Shown here: in pieces, positions 6,955-7,037 of the stretch
Layout of the letters: every line of letters starts with the position of its first letter
How positions within the stretch are numbered: position 1 is the first letter of the stretch
Origin: Burkholderiales bacterium
GTDB taxonomy: Bacteria; Pseudomonadota; Gammaproteobacteria; Burkholderiales; Usitatibacteraceae
DNA length: 7,037 nucleotides
Direction of reading: 5' to 3'
Assembly (NCBI GenBank): GCA_026786225.1
Contig: JAJAYN010000389.1
Coordinates: 1-7,037 of the forward strand
The notes under the pieces: generated by a model
Told to the model about the DNA's origin: nothing
Databases searched by the model: none
What the model saw: the letters and a program-made list of their open reading frames with translations, nothing else
Position numbers and translations under genes: made by a program

Positions 6955-7036
6955 TTTTGCAGCTTTCTGGCAAGGCGCGACGACGAAGCAGGCTTCACCC
7001 TGCTAGGAGGAGCAACGCTGCCAGGGAGCTGCAAAA
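6955..7036. repeat. Long imperfect inverted repeat with a nested hairpin
   Basis: The left arm (6955-6972) and right arm (7019-7036) are 18 bases each and match as reverse complements at 16 positions. Both mismatches are T opposite G on the plus strand, so plus-strand RNA would pair over all 18 positions with two wobbles. A nested perfect hairpin, AGCAGG at 6987-6992 and CCTGCT at 6999-7004, sits in the exact centre, flanked by 14 unpaired bases on each side. It lies 37 bases upstream of the cupin start and reaches the window edge, so it may be part of a larger element. Confidence 0.65.
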
Positions 7037-7037
7037 G

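Noticed and set aside
6955..7037. Integron attC site or intrinsic terminator
   Set aside because: No RYYYAAC or GTTRRRY core sites are visible, and the T- and A-runs are inside the stem with T on the left and A on the right, the opposite of a terminator tail.

Overview
The window looks like ordinary chromosomal DNA from a moderately GC-rich proteobacterium, most likely a betaproteobacterium. I infer this from the protein families (RlmF, a BrkB/YihY membrane protein, an FNR-type regulator without iron-sulfur cysteines, MsrB) and from general base composition; no rRNA or tRNA is present to confirm it. I see no phage, insertion sequence, CRISPR array or obvious defence system.

Layout, left to right. 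Positions 1-114 hold the 3' end of a VOC/glyoxalase-family gene (+). A small uncertain reading frame follows and ends directly against the stop codon of rlmF (-, 390-1370), with a perfect 7-bp palindrome across the two stops. A 265-bp divergent intergenic region separates rlmF from an Old Yellow Enzyme family ene-reductase (+, 1636-2724). Just downstream is the decayed C-terminal half of a glutathione S-transferase gene (about 2745-3157). An FNR-like regulator (-, 3226-4080) and a BrkB/YihY-type membrane protein (-, 4258-5124) share one strand. The latter is divergent from msrB (+, 5353-5850). A 417-bp stretch with no convincing gene follows. The right end holds a two-domain ChrR-like cupin gene (-, 6268-6918) and, in its upstream region, a long inverted repeat at the window edge.

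Several genes deal with oxidised or electrophilic molecules: a VOC protein, an ene-reductase, a dead GST and methionine sulfoxide reductase, next to an FNR-type regulator. They do not form one operon, so a joint programme is only an inference. The most unusual points are the cupin gene, whose intact frame has no ATG, GTG or TTG codon where translation should begin (ATA lies at the right distance from a good ribosome binding site), and the 82-bp inverted repeat upstream of it, which pairs perfectly as RNA from only one strand. The rest is housekeeping or common accessory content.
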